From positions 1 through 45,675 of the forward strand of contig JAEUOY010000058.1 in the NCBI GenBank assembly GCA_016790515.1: a stretch of DNA of 45,675 nucleotides. The letters are read 5' to 3'. Positions 32,723-42,063 of the stretch are shown here, piece by piece (positions within the stretch are counted from its first letter, which is position 1; each line of letters starts with the position of its first letter). Position numbers and translations under genes: made by a program. The notes below the pieces were generated by a model. The model saw only the letters and a list, made by a program, of their open reading frames with translations. It was not told where the DNA came from and made no database searches. Source of the stretch: Burkholderiaceae bacterium. Lineage in GTDB: Bacteria > Pseudomonadota > Gammaproteobacteria > Burkholderiales > Burkholderiaceae_C.

Positions 32723-33841
32723 GTGGCTTTGCTGCTGACCGAAGAACAGACGATGCTGCGCGACAGCGCGCGCGGCTTCCTGGCCGAGCAGTCGCCGGTG
32801 TCGGCACTGCGCGCGCTGCGCGACAGCCACGATGCCGACGGCTTCTCGCGCGAGCTGTGGCACCGCTTCGCCGAGATGGGCTTCACCGGCGTGCTGGTGC
32901 CCGAGGCGCAGGGCGGCCTCGGGCTGGGCCATGTCGAGGCCGGCGTCGTGATGGAGCAGGTCGGCCACCCGCTGTGCGCATCGCCGCTGCTGGCCTCGGG
33001 CATCGTCGCGGCCACCGCGCTGATGCAGGGCGGCAGCGCGGTGCAGCAATCGGCGCTGCTGCCGCAGATCGCCGCCGGCGACCTGATCGCGACGCTGGCG
33101 ATCGATGAAGCCGCCAAGCACCGGCCCGCCGCGCTGGCGACCCAGGCCCGGGCCGAGGGCGACGGCTGGGTGATCGACGGCGCCAAGGCGATGGTGCTCG
33201 ACGGCCATGTCGCCGACCTGCTGATCGTCGCGGCGCGGCTGGCCGACGGCGGCACCGGGCTGTTCCTGGTCGATGCGATGGCGGCCGGCGTCGCGGTCGA
33301 GCGCACCGTGATGGTCGACGCCCACAACGCCGCGCGCGTGCGCCTGGACGGCGTAGCGCTGGGCGCCGACGCCCGGCTGGCCGGCGACAACGAGGCGGCG
33401 CTGGCCGCCGCGCTGAACGCCGGCCGCTGCGCCGCCGCGGCCGAGCTGCTCGGCCTGGCCGACGAGGTCTTCGAACGCACCGTGAACTACCTGAAGGAAC
33501 GCCGCCAGTTCGGCAAGGCGATCGGCGAGTTCCAGGCGCTGCAGCACCGCGCCGCGATGCTGTACTGCGACCTGGAGATCACCCGCGCCGCCGTCATCAA
33601 GGCCCAGCAGGCGCTCGATGCCGACATCCACGCCGCCGCCGAGGCGGTGGCGGTGGCCAAGGCCCGCGCCGGCCGCACCGCGACCACCGCGGTGCAGGAG
33701 GGGGTGCAGATGCACGGCGGCATGGGCATGACCGACGCCTTCGAGATCGGCTTCTTCATGAAGCGCGCCCGCGTGCTGCAGGAACTGTGGGGCGACGCCA
33801 ATTTCCACCTCGATGCGCTGGCCCGGCGCCGCGGCTACTGA
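32723..33841 (+). CDS. Acyl-CoA dehydrogenase, small-subunit type (PimD-like)
   Basis: A 372-residue ACAD starting at a GTG two bases after the stop of the previous gene, with CGGAG in that gene's end as the ribosome site. The N-terminal helices and central domain are normal ('FTGVLVPEAQGGLGLGHVEAG', 'GWVIDGAKAMVLDG'), and the Arg of 'KERRQFGKAIGEFQALQHR' and 'QMHGGMGMTDAFEIGF' are present. The usual C-terminal 'YEGTSE' catalytic segment is missing; the end reads 'VLQELWGDANFH'. Such loss is typical of the partner subunit in alpha2beta2 ACADs, where the other chain supplies the base. A frame open far upstream is shadow. Confidence 0.92.
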   Translation: MALLLTEEQTMLRDSARGFLAEQSPVSALRALRDSHDADGFSRELWHRFAEMGFTGVLVPEAQGGLGLGHVEAGVVMEQVGHPLCASPLLASGIVAATALMQGGSAVQQSALLPQIAAGDLIATLAIDEAAKHRPAALATQARAEGDGWVIDGAKAMVLDGHVADLLIVAARLADGGTGLFLVDAMAAGVAVERTVMVDAHNAARVRLDGVALGADARLAGDNEAALAAALNAGRCAAAAELLGLADEVFERTVNYLKERRQFGKAIGEFQALQHRAAMLYCDLEITRAAVIKAQQALDADIHAAAEAVAVAKARAGRTATTAVQEGVQMHGGMGMTDAFEIGFFMKRARVLQELWGDANFHLDALARRRGY

Positions 33842-33878
33842 CCCCCCTCTTCCCCTCCAACCCCCTGAGAGACTCACC

Positions 33879-35969
33879 ATGAGCAATGTCGTCAGCATCC
33901 GCGTGCAAGGCCCGGTGGCCGTGCTCACGATGGACCGGCCGCCGGTCAACAGCCTGGGCTACGACCTGCGGGTCGGCATTGCCGACCGGCTCGACGAGGC
34001 CAACGCCAACCCCGCGGTGCAGGCGATCGTGCTGACCGGCACCGCGCGCGCGTTCTCGGCCGGCGCCGACGTCACCGAGTTCGGCACGCCCAAGGGCGCC
34101 AAGGAGCCGAACCTGCGGGTGATCATCGGCCTGCTCGAGAACAACGCCAAGCCGGTGATCGGCGCGATCGCCGGCCAGTGCCTGGGCGGCGGGCTCGAGC
34201 TGGCGCTGGGCTGCCACTTCCGCGTCGCGGCGGCCGATGCCCAGCTGGGCCTGCCCGAGGTGAAGATCGGCCTGCTGCCCGGCGCCGGCGGCACCCAGCG
34301 CCTGCCGCGGCTGATCGGGCTGGAGGCGGCGCTGAACATGATCGTCGGCGGCGCGCCGGTGGCGGCGGCGAAGTTCGCCGGCACCAAGTTGGTCGACAAG
34401 GTCATCGAGGGCGACCTGGTCGCCGGCGCGATCGCCTTCGCCGAGGAGGTGATCGAGAAGAAGCTGCCGCTGCGCCGCGCCCGCGACCTGAAGGTGGTCG
34501 ATCCGCAGGGCGAGGCCTTCCTGCAGTTCGCGCGCAACACCGTGGCCGCGATGGGCAAGAACTTCCCGGCGCCGATGAAGTGCGTGGAGGCCGTGGCCGC
34601 GTCCTACGGCAAGTCGTTCGAGCAGGGCGTGGCGGCCGAGCGCGAAGGCTTCCTGTTCCTGATGGCCAGCCCGGAGTCGAAGGCGCTGCGCCATGCCTTC
34701 CTGGCCGAGCGCGCGGCGGCCAAGATCCCCAACCTGCCCGAGGGCACGCCGCTGCGCGACATCCAGTCGGTGGGCGTGATCGGCGCCGGCACGATGGGCG
34801 GCGGCATCACGATGAACTTCCTGAACGCCGGCGTGCCGGTGGTGCTGCTCGAGATGAAGCAGGAGGCGCTGGACAAGGGCCTGGCGACGATCCGCCGCAA
34901 CTACGAGAACTCGATGAAGAAGGGCAAGCTGAAGCCCGAGCAGGTCGAGCAGCGCATGGCCCTGATCACGCCGACCTTGAGCTACGACGCGTTCGAGAAC
35001 GTCGACCTGGTGATCGAGGCGGTGTTCGAGAACATGGACGTCAAGAAGAACGTGTTCGAGACGCTGGACGCGGTCTGCAAGCCCGGCGCGATCCTGGCCT
35101 CGAACACTTCGTACCTCAACGTCGACACGATCGCCGGCTTCACCAAGCGCCCGGCCGACGTGCTGGGCCTGCACTTCTTCAGCCCGGCCAACGTGATGCG
35201 CCTGCTCGAGGTGGTGCGCGGCGCGAAGACCGCGCCCGACGTTCTGGCCACCAGCATGGCGATCGCCAAGAAGATCAAGAAGATCGCGGTCGTCTCGGGC
35301 GTCTGCGACGGCTTCATCGGCAACCGCATGCTGGCGCGCTATGGCGCGGCCGCCGCCGGGCTGATCAACGCCGGCGCGCTGCCGCAGCAGATCGACGGCG
35401 CGCTGCAGGGCTTCGGCATGGCGATGGGGCCGTTCCGCATGGGCGACCTGGCCGGGCTGGACATCGGCTGGGCCACGCGCAAGCGCAAGGCCGCCGAGGC
35501 CGGCGTCCAGATGAAGCCGATCGTCGCCGACAAGCTGTGCGAGGCCGGCCGCTACGGCCAGAAGACCGGCGCCGGCTGGTACCGCTACGAGGCCGGCAAG
35601 CGCGACCCGATCCCCGATGCGCTGACCGAGCAGCTGATCGACGAGTACCGCGCCGCCAACGGCATCACGCCGCGCAGGATCCGCGACGACGAGGTCGTCG
35701 AGCGCTGCATGTTCGCGCTGGTCAACGAGGGCGCGCGCATCCTGGAGGAAGGCATCGCCGCGCGCGCGTCGGACATCGACATCGTGTACCTGAACGGCTA
35801 CGGCTTCCCGCTGCACCGCGGCGGCCCGATGCTCTACGCCGACACCGTGGGACTGCCCAACGTGGTGCGCGCGCTGCGCCGCTTTGCCGCCGAGCCGGGC
35901 GCCGACCCGTCGTGGCAGCCGGCGCCGCTGCTGGTGCGGCTGGCCGAAGAAGGCAAGAACTTCAACTGA
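33879..35969 (+). CDS. Fused enoyl-CoA hydratase/3-hydroxyacyl-CoA dehydrogenase
   Basis: A 696-residue bifunctional beta-oxidation enzyme of the FadB/FadJ/peroxisomal type. The N-terminal crotonase domain has '[11 protein letters not shown]', '[17 protein letters not shown]' and '[23 protein letters not shown]', with both glutamates expected for hydratase activity. The second part has the NAD motif GAGTMGGGI, '[15 protein letters not shown]' with the catalytic His, and two C-terminal dehydrogenase domains. It turns enoyl-CoA into 3-oxoacyl-CoA via the L-3-hydroxy intermediate. The ATG at 33879 is used; ribosome pairing (GAGAGAC) is weak. It follows the third ACAD after 37 bases and precedes the thiolase by 17. 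Confidence 0.95.
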   Translation: MSNVVSIRVQGPVAVLTMDRPPVNSLGYDLRVGIADRLDEANANPAVQAIVLTGTARAFSAGADVTEFGTPKGAKEPNLRVIIGLLENNAKPVIGAIAGQCLGGGLELALGCHFRVAAADAQLGLPEVKIGLLPGAGGTQRLPRLIGLEAALNMIVGGAPVAAAKFAGTKLVDKVIEGDLVAGAIAFAEEVIEKKLPLRRARDLKVVDPQGEAFLQFARNTVAAMGKNFPAPMKCVEAVAASYGKSFEQGVAAEREGFLFLMASPESKALRHAFLAERAAAKIPNLPEGTPLRDIQSVGVIGAGTMGGGITMNFLNAGVPVVLLEMKQEALDKGLATIRRNYENSMKKGKLKPEQVEQRMALITPTLSYDAFENVDLVIEAVFENMDVKKNVFETLDAVCKPGAILASNTSYLNVDTIAGFTKRPADVLGLHFFSPANVMRLLEVVRGAKTAPDVLATSMAIAKKIKKIAVVSGVCDGFIGNRMLARYGAAAAGLINAGALPQQIDGALQGFGMAMGPFRMGDLAGLDIGWATRKRKAAEAGVQMKPIVADKLCEAGRYGQKTGAGWYRYEAGKRDPIPDALTEQLIDEYRAANGITPRRIRDDEVVERCMFALVNEGARILEEGIAARASDIDIVYLNGYGFPLHRGGPMLYADTVGLPNVVRALRRFAAEPGADPSWQPAPLLVRLAEEGKNFN

Positions 35970-35986
35970 TCCGGAAAGCACACACC

Positions 35987-37165
35987 ATGACCGACGCAGT
36001 GATCGTCTCCACCGCCCGCACCGGCCTGGCCAAGAGCTGGAAGGGCGCGTTCAACATGACCTACGGCGCCACGCTCGGCGGCCACGCGGTGCAGCACGCG
36101 GTGGCGCGCGCCGGCATCGACCCGGGCGAGGTCGAGGACGTGATCATCGGCGGCACCTTCGGCGAGGGCACCACCGGCGGCAACATCGCCCGCGCGATCG
36201 CGCTGCGCGCCGGGCTGCCGGTGACCACCGGCGGCCTGACGATCAACCGCTTCTGCTCGTCGGGGCTGCAGAGCATCGCGCTGGCCGCCCAGCGGGTGAT
36301 GACCGAGGGCTGCCCGGCGATCGTCGCCGGCGGCGTCGAGAGCATCAGCTGCGTGCAGAACGAGGCCAACAAGCACATGCGCATCGACCCCTGGCTGCAG
36401 GAGCACAAGCCCGAGCTGTACTGGAACATGCTGCAGACCGCCGAGCAGGTGATCAGGCGTTACGACATCCCGAAGCTGGCGCAGGACGAGTACGGCGTGC
36501 GCAGCCAGCAGCGCGCGTTCGCGGCGCAGCAGGCGGGCAGGTTCGCCGACGAGATCGTGCCGATGACCACCGTCATGGGCGTGGTCGACAAGGCGACCGG
36601 CCGCATCACGCGCAAGGAGGTGACGATCGCCGCCGACGAGGGCATCCGCGGCGATACGACACTGGAGGCGGTGAGCGGTCTGCGCTCGGCGCTGCCCGGC
36701 GGCATCGTCACGGCAGGCAACGCCAGCCAGTTCAGCGACGGCGCGTCGGCCTGCGTCGTGATGAACGGCAAGCGCGCCGAACAGCTCGGGCTGCAGGCGA
36801 TGGGCATCTTCCGCGGCTTCGCGGTCGCCGGCTGCGAGCCCGACGAGATGGGCATCGGCCCGGTGTTCGCGGTGCCGAGGCTGCTCGAACGCGCCGGGCT
36901 GAAGGTCGGCGACATCGGGCTGTGGGAGCTGAACGAGGCCTTCGCCTGCCAGGTGCTGTACTGCCGCGACAAGCTCGGCATCCCCGACGAGCTGCTCAAC
37001 GTCAACGGCGGCGCGATCGCCGTCGGCCACCCCTACGGCGTCAGCGGCTCGCGGCTGACCGGCCACGCGCTGATCGAGGGCAAGCGGCGCGGCGCCAGGT
37101 ACGTCGTCGTGACGATGTGCATCGGCGGCGGCCAGGGCGCTGCCGGCCTGTTCGAGGTCTGCTGA
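35987..37165 (+). CDS. Thiolase (acetyl-CoA C-acyltransferase)
   Basis: A 392-residue thiolase. The nucleophile Cys90 is in 'NRFCSSG', the 'NEAFA' loop is present, His is in '[16 protein letters not shown]' and the second Cys is in '[13 protein letters not shown]'. It cleaves 3-oxoacyl-CoA with CoA to acetyl-CoA and a shortened acyl-CoA, closing the cycle begun by the preceding genes. A degradative role, not acetoacetyl-CoA synthesis, is inferred from the operon. The start ATG at 35987 follows a GGAAAG-containing spacer. Confidence 0.95.
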   Translation: MTDAVIVSTARTGLAKSWKGAFNMTYGATLGGHAVQHAVARAGIDPGEVEDVIIGGTFGEGTTGGNIARAIALRAGLPVTTGGLTINRFCSSGLQSIALAAQRVMTEGCPAIVAGGVESISCVQNEANKHMRIDPWLQEHKPELYWNMLQTAEQVIRRYDIPKLAQDEYGVRSQQRAFAAQQAGRFADEIVPMTTVMGVVDKATGRITRKEVTIAADEGIRGDTTLEAVSGLRSALPGGIVTAGNASQFSDGASACVVMNGKRAEQLGLQAMGIFRGFAVAGCEPDEMGIGPVFAVPRLLERAGLKVGDIGLWELNEAFACQVLYCRDKLGIPDELLNVNGGAIAVGHPYGVSGSRLTGHALIEGKRRGARYVVVTMCIGGGQGAAGLFEVC

Positions 37166-37200
37166 CCGACAGCGGCCGCCCGACCCACACCAGGATACCC

Positions 37201-38187
37201 ATGAACAGACGATCCACCCTCGCTGCACTGGCGCTCGCCGGCGCGATCGGCGCAGCCGGCGCGTTGGCGCCGGCCGCGAACGCGCAGCAGGACTACCCGA
37301 ACAAGCCGATCAAGCTGATCGTCGACGGCCCCGCCGGCGGCATCAACGACATCTGGGCGCGGCGCTACGCCAACCAGATCGGCCCGGCGCTGAAGCAGAC
37401 CCTCGTCGTCGAGAACCGCACCGGCGCCTCCGGCTCGCTCTCGGCCGAGGCGCTGACCCAGGCCGCGCCGGACGGCTACACGATGTACTACGGCGGCATG
37501 AACCCGCTGGTGCTGTACCCCGGTGCCGGCGGCAAGGTGCGATACGACCCGGTCAAGGACTTCTTGCCGATCGCGCTGGGCACGATGGGCTTTCCGACGC
37601 TGGTCGCCGGCCCGACCCTCGGCGCGAAGAGCATCGCCGAGGCGATCGCCAAGGTGGGCAGCACCGAACGCACCTGCGGCACCGGCGGCAACGCCTCGGT
37701 GGGGCATTTCGCCTGCGTGCAGTTCGCGCGCGCCGGCAAGGTCAAGCTGCTGGCGGTGCCGTACAAGGCCGGCGCCCTGGCGGCGACCGACGTGGCCGCC
37801 GGGCAGATCGACCTTGCCGCCGGCTTCTACAGCGAGATCGAGGCGCTGACCAGCGCCGGCCGCCTGGTGCCGCTGGCGGTGTACGGCCCGCAGCGCCTGC
37901 CCAAGTTTCCCAACGTGCCGACGATGGCCGAGGCCGGCCTGCCCGGCATCGAGCTGCCGAGCTTCAGCGGCTTCTTCGTGCCTGCCGGCACGCCGATGCC
38001 CATCGTCGCCAGGCTGCACACCGAGTTGCTCGCTGCGATGAAGAAGCCCGAGATGGCCGACACGCTGGCCAACGCCGGAGGCGTGTACCAGGTCATGACG
38101 CAGGAGGCGTTCGCCAACTTCTACCGCGGCGAGATCGCCAAGTGGAAGAAGCTGTCGGCGGACACCGGCATCCGAGTCGATCCCTGA
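37201..38187 (+). CDS. Bug-family (TctC) tripartite tricarboxylate transporter binding protein
   Basis: A 328-residue periplasmic binding protein. The Sec signal peptide ends near 'APAANAQQ', and the mature part shows the Bug signatures 'YPNKPIKLIVDGPAGG', 'NRTGASGSLSAEAL', 'APDGYTMYYGG' and 'FPNVPTMAEAGLPG'. Bug proteins bind carboxylates or small neutral compounds. No TctA/TctB membrane genes are present, as is common for this expanded Burkholderiales family. It follows the thiolase by 35 bases and is probably in the same transcript, so it may capture a substrate for, or sense a product of, this pathway. Confidence 0.94.
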   Translation: MNRRSTLAALALAGAIGAAGALAPAANAQQDYPNKPIKLIVDGPAGGINDIWARRYANQIGPALKQTLVVENRTGASGSLSAEALTQAAPDGYTMYYGGMNPLVLYPGAGGKVRYDPVKDFLPIALGTMGFPTLVAGPTLGAKSIAEAIAKVGSTERTCGTGGNASVGHFACVQFARAGKVKLLAVPYKAGALAATDVAAGQIDLAAGFYSEIEALTSAGRLVPLAVYGPQRLPKFPNVPTMAEAGLPGIELPSFSGFFVPAGTPMPIVARLHTELLAAMKKPEMADTLANAGGVYQVMTQEAFANFYRGEIAKWKKLSADTGIRVDP

Positions 38188-38279
38188 TGCCCGTCGCACT
38201 CGCACACCGGGTCGTCACACCGTCTGCCGGCTTGGCGCCGCCAGTCCATTCGAAGTCTGCTGAATCGGAGCCCCACACG

Positions 38280-39104
38280 ATGCAACAAGCGCTGATCGCC
38301 CGCCACCGCGCACCTGGCTGGCAGCCGGTGCCGCCGTCGCCCCTGTCGTTGCCGCCGCGGCCGGTGCTGCCGCAAGGCCTGCGCGCGGTCGAAGGCCAGC
38401 GGGTCGAGAGCGGCACCTGGTTCGCCGGCCTGTCGGCCCGGCTGCGCCAGGCCATCCTGGCGCGCGCCCGGGTGCAGCATGTGCGCCGCGGTACCTGCCT
38501 GGTGCAGCGTGGCGCCATCGCCACCGACTGGGTCGGCGTCGCCGGCGGCGCGCTGGCGCTGGGCACCAGCTGGCGCGACGGCCGCGCCTTCACGCTGTCG
38601 CTGCTGGGCCCGGGCGACTGGTACGGCGACATCGCGCTGATCGACAACAGTCCGGTCGACCTGGACATCGTCGCCCAGGTCCACAGCACCGTGCTGGTGG
38701 TGCCGCGCGACGCGCTGCGCGAACTGCTGCAGGCCGAGACCGAACTGCGCGGCGCACTGCTGCAGCTGGACTGCCGGCGGCTGCGCCACATGTTCCGCCG
38801 GCTCGAGGAGCTGCAGACGCTGCCGCTGTCACAGCGCGTCGCGCTGAAGCTGCAGCGGCTGGTGCGCCAGTTCGGCCGCCCGGCGGCCGACGGCAGCGCG
38901 GTGCAGCAGATCGACCTGACCTTGACCCAGGGCGACCTGGCCGGCCTGCTGTGCGCCAGCCGCCAGCGCATCAACGGCGTGCTGCGCCAGCTGCAGGGCC
39001 TGGGCATCCTGGGCTGCAGCCACGGCCGCATCGAGGTGCTGAACCCGACGCGACTGGCCGACGTGGCCTCGGGCAAGCTGGTGCTGGAGCAGCCGGGCGG
39101 CTGA
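38280..39104 (+). CDS. Crp/Fnr family transcriptional regulator
   Basis: A 274-residue regulator. Residues about 55-170 form a cyclic-nucleotide-binding-like domain ('RRGTCLVQRGAIATDWVGV', 'SLLGPGDWYGDIALIDNSPV'). Residues about 195-265 form the winged helix-turn-helix ('LTLTQGDLAGLLCASRQRIN', 'LRQLQGLGILG'). The N-terminal Cys cluster of FNR is absent, so it is not an oxygen-sensing Fe-S type; the ligand is unknown. The ATG at 38280 has GGAG about nine bases upstream. It lies 92 bases after the binding-protein gene and could control the operon or the divergent importer. Confidence 0.92.
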   Translation: MQQALIARHRAPGWQPVPPSPLSLPPRPVLPQGLRAVEGQRVESGTWFAGLSARLRQAILARARVQHVRRGTCLVQRGAIATDWVGVAGGALALGTSWRDGRAFTLSLLGPGDWYGDIALIDNSPVDLDIVAQVHSTVLVVPRDALRELLQAETELRGALLQLDCRRLRHMFRRLEELQTLPLSQRVALKLQRLVRQFGRPAADGSAVQQIDLTLTQGDLAGLLCASRQRINGVLRQLQGLGILGCSHGRIEVLNPTRLADVASGKLVLEQPGG

Positions 39105-39457
39105 CGGGGCCGCGGGGTCGTTCAGCGTCGGCGTCCGATCGGCGCGTCGTCGCGCCGCGCCGGCACCTCGGCGGTGCGCCGGGCCGGGCCCGCTTCGCCC
39201 GGGCCGGGATCGGCTTGTCGCGGGTCGGGTCCGAGCCGGGCACCGTCTTCTCGCCCCGGCGTCGGAAGCGACGGGAAGGATCCACACCGACGGCACCGGG
39301 TTCGCGGCCGATTCGGACCGGCGCGGCGTCCTCGTCAGTCCGGCGGATGGACGACCGGCAGCCGTCTGGCCTATTCTCTCGCTGACTTGGGCCGGCGGGA
39401 CCGCATGGCGGGGCCGTGCGGCGGCCGCGGGGTGGTCGATGCCGAGGAGTGGTCACC
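39105..39457. other. Intergenic region after the Crp/Fnr gene
   Basis: No credible gene is seen in 353 bases. A very G+C-rich stretch at 39181-39210 can fold into either of two alternative 6-bp stems, with no T-run. Near the right end is a candidate promoter (listed separately). Confidence 0.4.
39348..39377 (+). promoter_or_regulatory. Candidate promoter of the 39458 gene
   Basis: TGGACG at 39348-39353 (4 of 6 to -35) is followed after 18 bp by TATTCT at 39372-39377 (4 of 6 to -10). The hexamers lie about 80 bp before the start codon in a locally less G+C-rich stretch. Confidence 0.35.
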
Positions 39458-40627
39458 ATGGCAGAGGAATGCGGCGAGTCCCCCAGCATGCAGTCGGCGC
39501 GTCCGATCGGCTGGTGGCGGCGCGTGCGATCGATGGACCTGAAGGGCCTGGTCGATCTGATCGTCAAGCTGTCGGCGCCGCTGGCCGTGCTGGTCGGCGG
39601 GCTGGTGGCCCACAACTTCGAACGCTCGATGACGATGACGCAGCTGATGGCCGCGCGCGAGGATGCGGACACCAAGATCCGCGCCGAGATGTTCCGCGCC
39701 GTCACCGAGAAGCTGGTCGGTTCCAAGGATGCGGAAATGACGCCCGAGCGGCGGGCGATGTTCGGCGAACTGCTGGCCTTGAACTTCCACGAGCACTTCG
39801 AGCTCAAGCCCTTGCTGCTGGACGTCGACGAGGCGCTGCGCGGGCAGATCGGCCGTGCCGCCGCCGGCTCGCCCGAGCGCATGTCGCTGGAGGACCAGCG
39901 CCTGGAGCTGCTTTCGGTCGCGCGGCGCGTCCGGCAGCGCCAGACCCAGATGCTGATCCGCCCCGCGGAGTCGGAGCAGGCGCCGGAGGCCGCCGGCATC
40001 GCGGCGCCGTGGCGCTGGTTCCGGTCCGACGACCTGGAGGCGCACGACCTCAGCGGGTCCATACAGATGTTCAGCGTCCGGTTCGGCGGCCGTCTGCCGA
40101 CGGCCGAAAGCGACCTGCGCACCCCGTGCGACCTCGGGTACCAGGAGGTCGGCCGGCAGGTCTGCGTCATGGAACCCATCTTCCAGAACGCGCCCGACCG
40201 CAGGAGCGCCATCGCCCTGTCGGTGATCGACGCCGACTGGGCCAAGGAGACGTTCACGGTGACGGTCAAGCCGGTGGGCCGGTTCGACGAGGCGGCCTGG
40301 CGGCGTGCAAGTCCCCCGGGTGCCGACGAGCCGGCACCCGCGTGCACCACGTCGCTGGCCGACAACTCGGGCAAGACCGCGGCCAGCACCGGCGGGACGG
40401 TGACTTTCGACGTGTCCTGGTTCGACATGCCCCTCACCGACAATACGAAGTTGTGGGGCGGGTCGCGTTATGCGTTATATATCGACAATGTCTGCAAGGA
40501 GCGTACCGGTGCGGAGGTCGTCCGTTTCGGGCTGATGTGGTTCCCGCGGGACTTCTTCCCGCCGCGCGAGCGGCCGACGAACTATCGCGAGTACCGCGAG
40601 AAGCTCGATCTCGGCGGCCGGCCTTGA
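39458..40627 (+). CDS. Uncharacterised membrane-anchored protein
   Basis: A 389-residue protein that I do not recognise. The ATG at 39458 has GAGGAG eight bases upstream, a strong site. After ~30 basic/aromatic residues comes one membrane helix (about 31-53, 'LVDLIVKLSAPLAVLVGGLV'). A charged helical part follows, probably coiled (about 55-170: 'AREDADTKIRAEMFRAVTEKL', 'EDQRLELLSVARRVRQRQTQ'), and then a beta-rich C-terminal domain (about 195-389). That domain holds Cys residues in 'TPCDLGYQEVGRQVCVM' and 'PACTTSLAD', and ends in 'MWFPRDFFPPRERPTNYREY'. Orientation is uncertain. A TTA leucine codon at 40475-40477, very rare in this composition, lies in an A+T-rich patch and hints at foreign or relaxed sequence. 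Next is a short secreted-peptide gene 73 bases downstream. Confidence 0.8.
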   Translation: MAEECGESPSMQSARPIGWWRRVRSMDLKGLVDLIVKLSAPLAVLVGGLVAHNFERSMTMTQLMAAREDADTKIRAEMFRAVTEKLVGSKDAEMTPERRAMFGELLALNFHEHFELKPLLLDVDEALRGQIGRAAAGSPERMSLEDQRLELLSVARRVRQRQTQMLIRPAESEQAPEAAGIAAPWRWFRSDDLEAHDLSGSIQMFSVRFGGRLPTAESDLRTPCDLGYQEVGRQVCVMEPIFQNAPDRRSAIALSVIDADWAKETFTVTVKPVGRFDEAAWRRASPPGADEPAPACTTSLADNSGKTAASTGGTVTFDVSWFDMPLTDNTKLWGGSRYALYIDNVCKERTGAEVVRFGLMWFPRDFFPPRERPTNYREYREKLDLGGRP

Positions 40628-40700
40628 GGCGATCGCATCCGGGCGCGTCGGCCCTCACCGGCACGGCGACGCGCACGGATGTCTGTGGATGGAGGTGCAC

Positions 40701-40853
40701 ATGGCTCGCAAAACATTGGCTGTGCTGGCGCTCGTGCTCGCAGCCGGCTTCGCATCGACGGCCTGGGCCGACTGCGTCTACCAGGGCAAGAAGTACCCGA
40801 CCGGCACGAAGATCGGGGGCCTGACCTGTCAGCCGGACGGCACCTGGCGCTGA
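40701..40853 (+). CDS. Short secreted two-cysteine peptide (DUF1496-like)
   Basis: A 50-codon ORF with an excellent ribosome site (GGAGG at 40691-40695). The N-terminus is a textbook Sec signal peptide ('LAVLALVLAAGFASTAWA', cleaved after 'AWA'). The mature 27-residue peptide reads 'DCVYQGKKYPTGTKIGGLTC' and ends 'QPDGTWR'. The two Cys, the 'YQGK.Y..GT.I' pattern and the C-terminal 'C..DGTW' resemble the small DUF1496 family of exported proteins. A disulfide between the two Cys is likely. The function is unknown. It follows the membrane-anchored gene after 73 bases and may be expressed with it. Confidence 0.8.
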   Translation: MARKTLAVLALVLAAGFASTAWADCVYQGKKYPTGTKIGGLTCQPDGTWR

Positions 40854-41009
40854 GCGCCAGACCGGGTTCCGGGCGCCGCGGGCGGCGGTCGTCGCCCGAC
40901 CACGGCGGCAGGACCTGAGCGCGCGGGATCGCGTCTCGCCCATGCCGCCGGCCCGGTGTTTGCCGTCGGCGCTGCCAGGGCCCTTGCGGGGCCTCAGAAT
41001 AGCGCTTCG

Positions 41010-41948
41010 ATGCCGCCCTCGCCTGTTGTTCGTCCGCCGCGCCCGGTGGCGCGCCCATTGCGCCAGGCGCTGCACGCCGCTGTGCTGGCGCTGGCCGTGG
41101 CCGGCGGCATCAGCGGCTGCGCGACGCTCGATGAGAAGCAGCGCGAATGGATCTTCCAGCCCAGCGACCGCACCTGGTACGGCGGCCTGGCCGCGGCGCA
41201 AGGCATGGCGGACGTCTGGATCGCGTTCACCTCGGCCGAAACCGGCGAACCGGTGCGGCTGCACGGCCTGTGGCTGCCCCAGGGCGATGCCGACGCCCCG
41301 GTGCTCCTGTACCTGCATGGCGCGCGCTACGACGTGCGCGGCAGCGCCCACCGCATGCGCCGCATGCACGAGCTGGGCTATGCGGTGCTGGGCATCGACT
41401 ACCGCGGCTTCGGCCAGAGCAGCAAGGCCCTGCCGTCCGAAGACCTGGCCCACGAGGACGCGCTGGCCGCCTGGCGCTGGCTGGCCGAGCGCCAGCCCGG
41501 CGTGCCGCGCCATATCTTCGGCCATTCGCTGGGCGGCGCGATCGCGGTGCGGCTGGCCGCCGAGGTGCCCGATGCCGCCGGGCTGATCGTCGAGGGCAGC
41601 TTCCCGTCGATCCCGGACGTGGTCGGCAGCTTCGAATGGGGCTGGCTGCCGGTGTCGCCGCTGATCACCCAGCGCTTCGACGCCGCGTCGCGCATCGGTG
41701 CGGTGCGCGCGCCGGTGCTGGTGGTGCACGGCAGCGAGGACCGGCTGATCTCGCCCCGATTGGGCCGCGAACTCTACGAGCGCGCCCCCGAGCCGAAGCG
41801 CTGGCTGCTGGTCGAAGGTGGCTCGCACCACAACACCAACAGCCTGGGACAGCCGCAGTACCGCGAGGCGGTGGCGGCGCTGTTCGGCGTCGGCGTGCCG
41901 GCACCGGGACGCCTGGCCGGCGCCCGGCCCGAGACGGTCGGGCGCTGA
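41010..41948 (+). CDS. Alpha/beta-hydrolase lipoprotein
   Basis: A 312-residue hydrolase. The N-terminus has a basic region and hydrophobic stretch ending in a lipobox (ISGC, Cys37), so it should be lipid-anchored, probably facing the periplasm. The hydrolase core shows 'YLHGARYDVRG' (oxyanion hole), 'GIDYRGFGQSS', GHSLGG with Ser173, 'HGSEDRLISP' with the Asp and 'EGGSHHNTN' with the His. It resembles ABHD13/BEM46-type hydrolases; the substrate is unknown. No Shine-Dalgarno is seen. CAGAAT at 40995-41000 would place a transcription start only a few bases before the ATG, so the mRNA may be nearly leaderless. The 156-bp gap before it holds nothing else notable. Confidence 0.9.
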   Translation: MPPSPVVRPPRPVARPLRQALHAAVLALAVAGGISGCATLDEKQREWIFQPSDRTWYGGLAAAQGMADVWIAFTSAETGEPVRLHGLWLPQGDADAPVLLYLHGARYDVRGSAHRMRRMHELGYAVLGIDYRGFGQSSKALPSEDLAHEDALAAWRWLAERQPGVPRHIFGHSLGGAIAVRLAAEVPDAAGLIVEGSFPSIPDVVGSFEWGWLPVSPLITQRFDAASRIGAVRAPVLVVHGSEDRLISPRLGRELYERAPEPKRWLLVEGGSHHNTNSLGQPQYREAVAALFGVGVPAPGRLAGARPETVGR

Positions 41949-42040
41949 ACCGGGTCGAGCGCCGTTGCGGTGCGCGCGGCCGCCGCCGGCATCGCCACGG
42001 GTCCCGCGTCCGGCTCCGGGCGCACGCCGAACTGCACGGC

Positions 42041-42059
42041 CCGGGCGACCGGCGCCCGG
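42041..42059 (-). terminator. Possible stem-loop at the end of the PEP-CTERM gene
   Basis: CCGGGCG/CGCCCGG arms of 7 bp enclose a 5-base loop, four bases past the stop codon of the minus-strand PEP-CTERM gene and between two convergent genes. The stem is strong, but no T-run follows on either strand, so it may only slow polymerase or protect mRNA ends. Confidence 0.35.
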
Positions 42060-42063
42060 CGTG

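Noticed and set aside
38280-39104. FNR-type oxygen sensor
   Set aside because: The N-terminal Cys cluster needed for an Fe-S switch is absent.
39181-39210. G+C-rich stem as a terminator for the Crp/Fnr gene
   Set aside because: Two mutually exclusive 6-bp stems and no T-run; not convincing.
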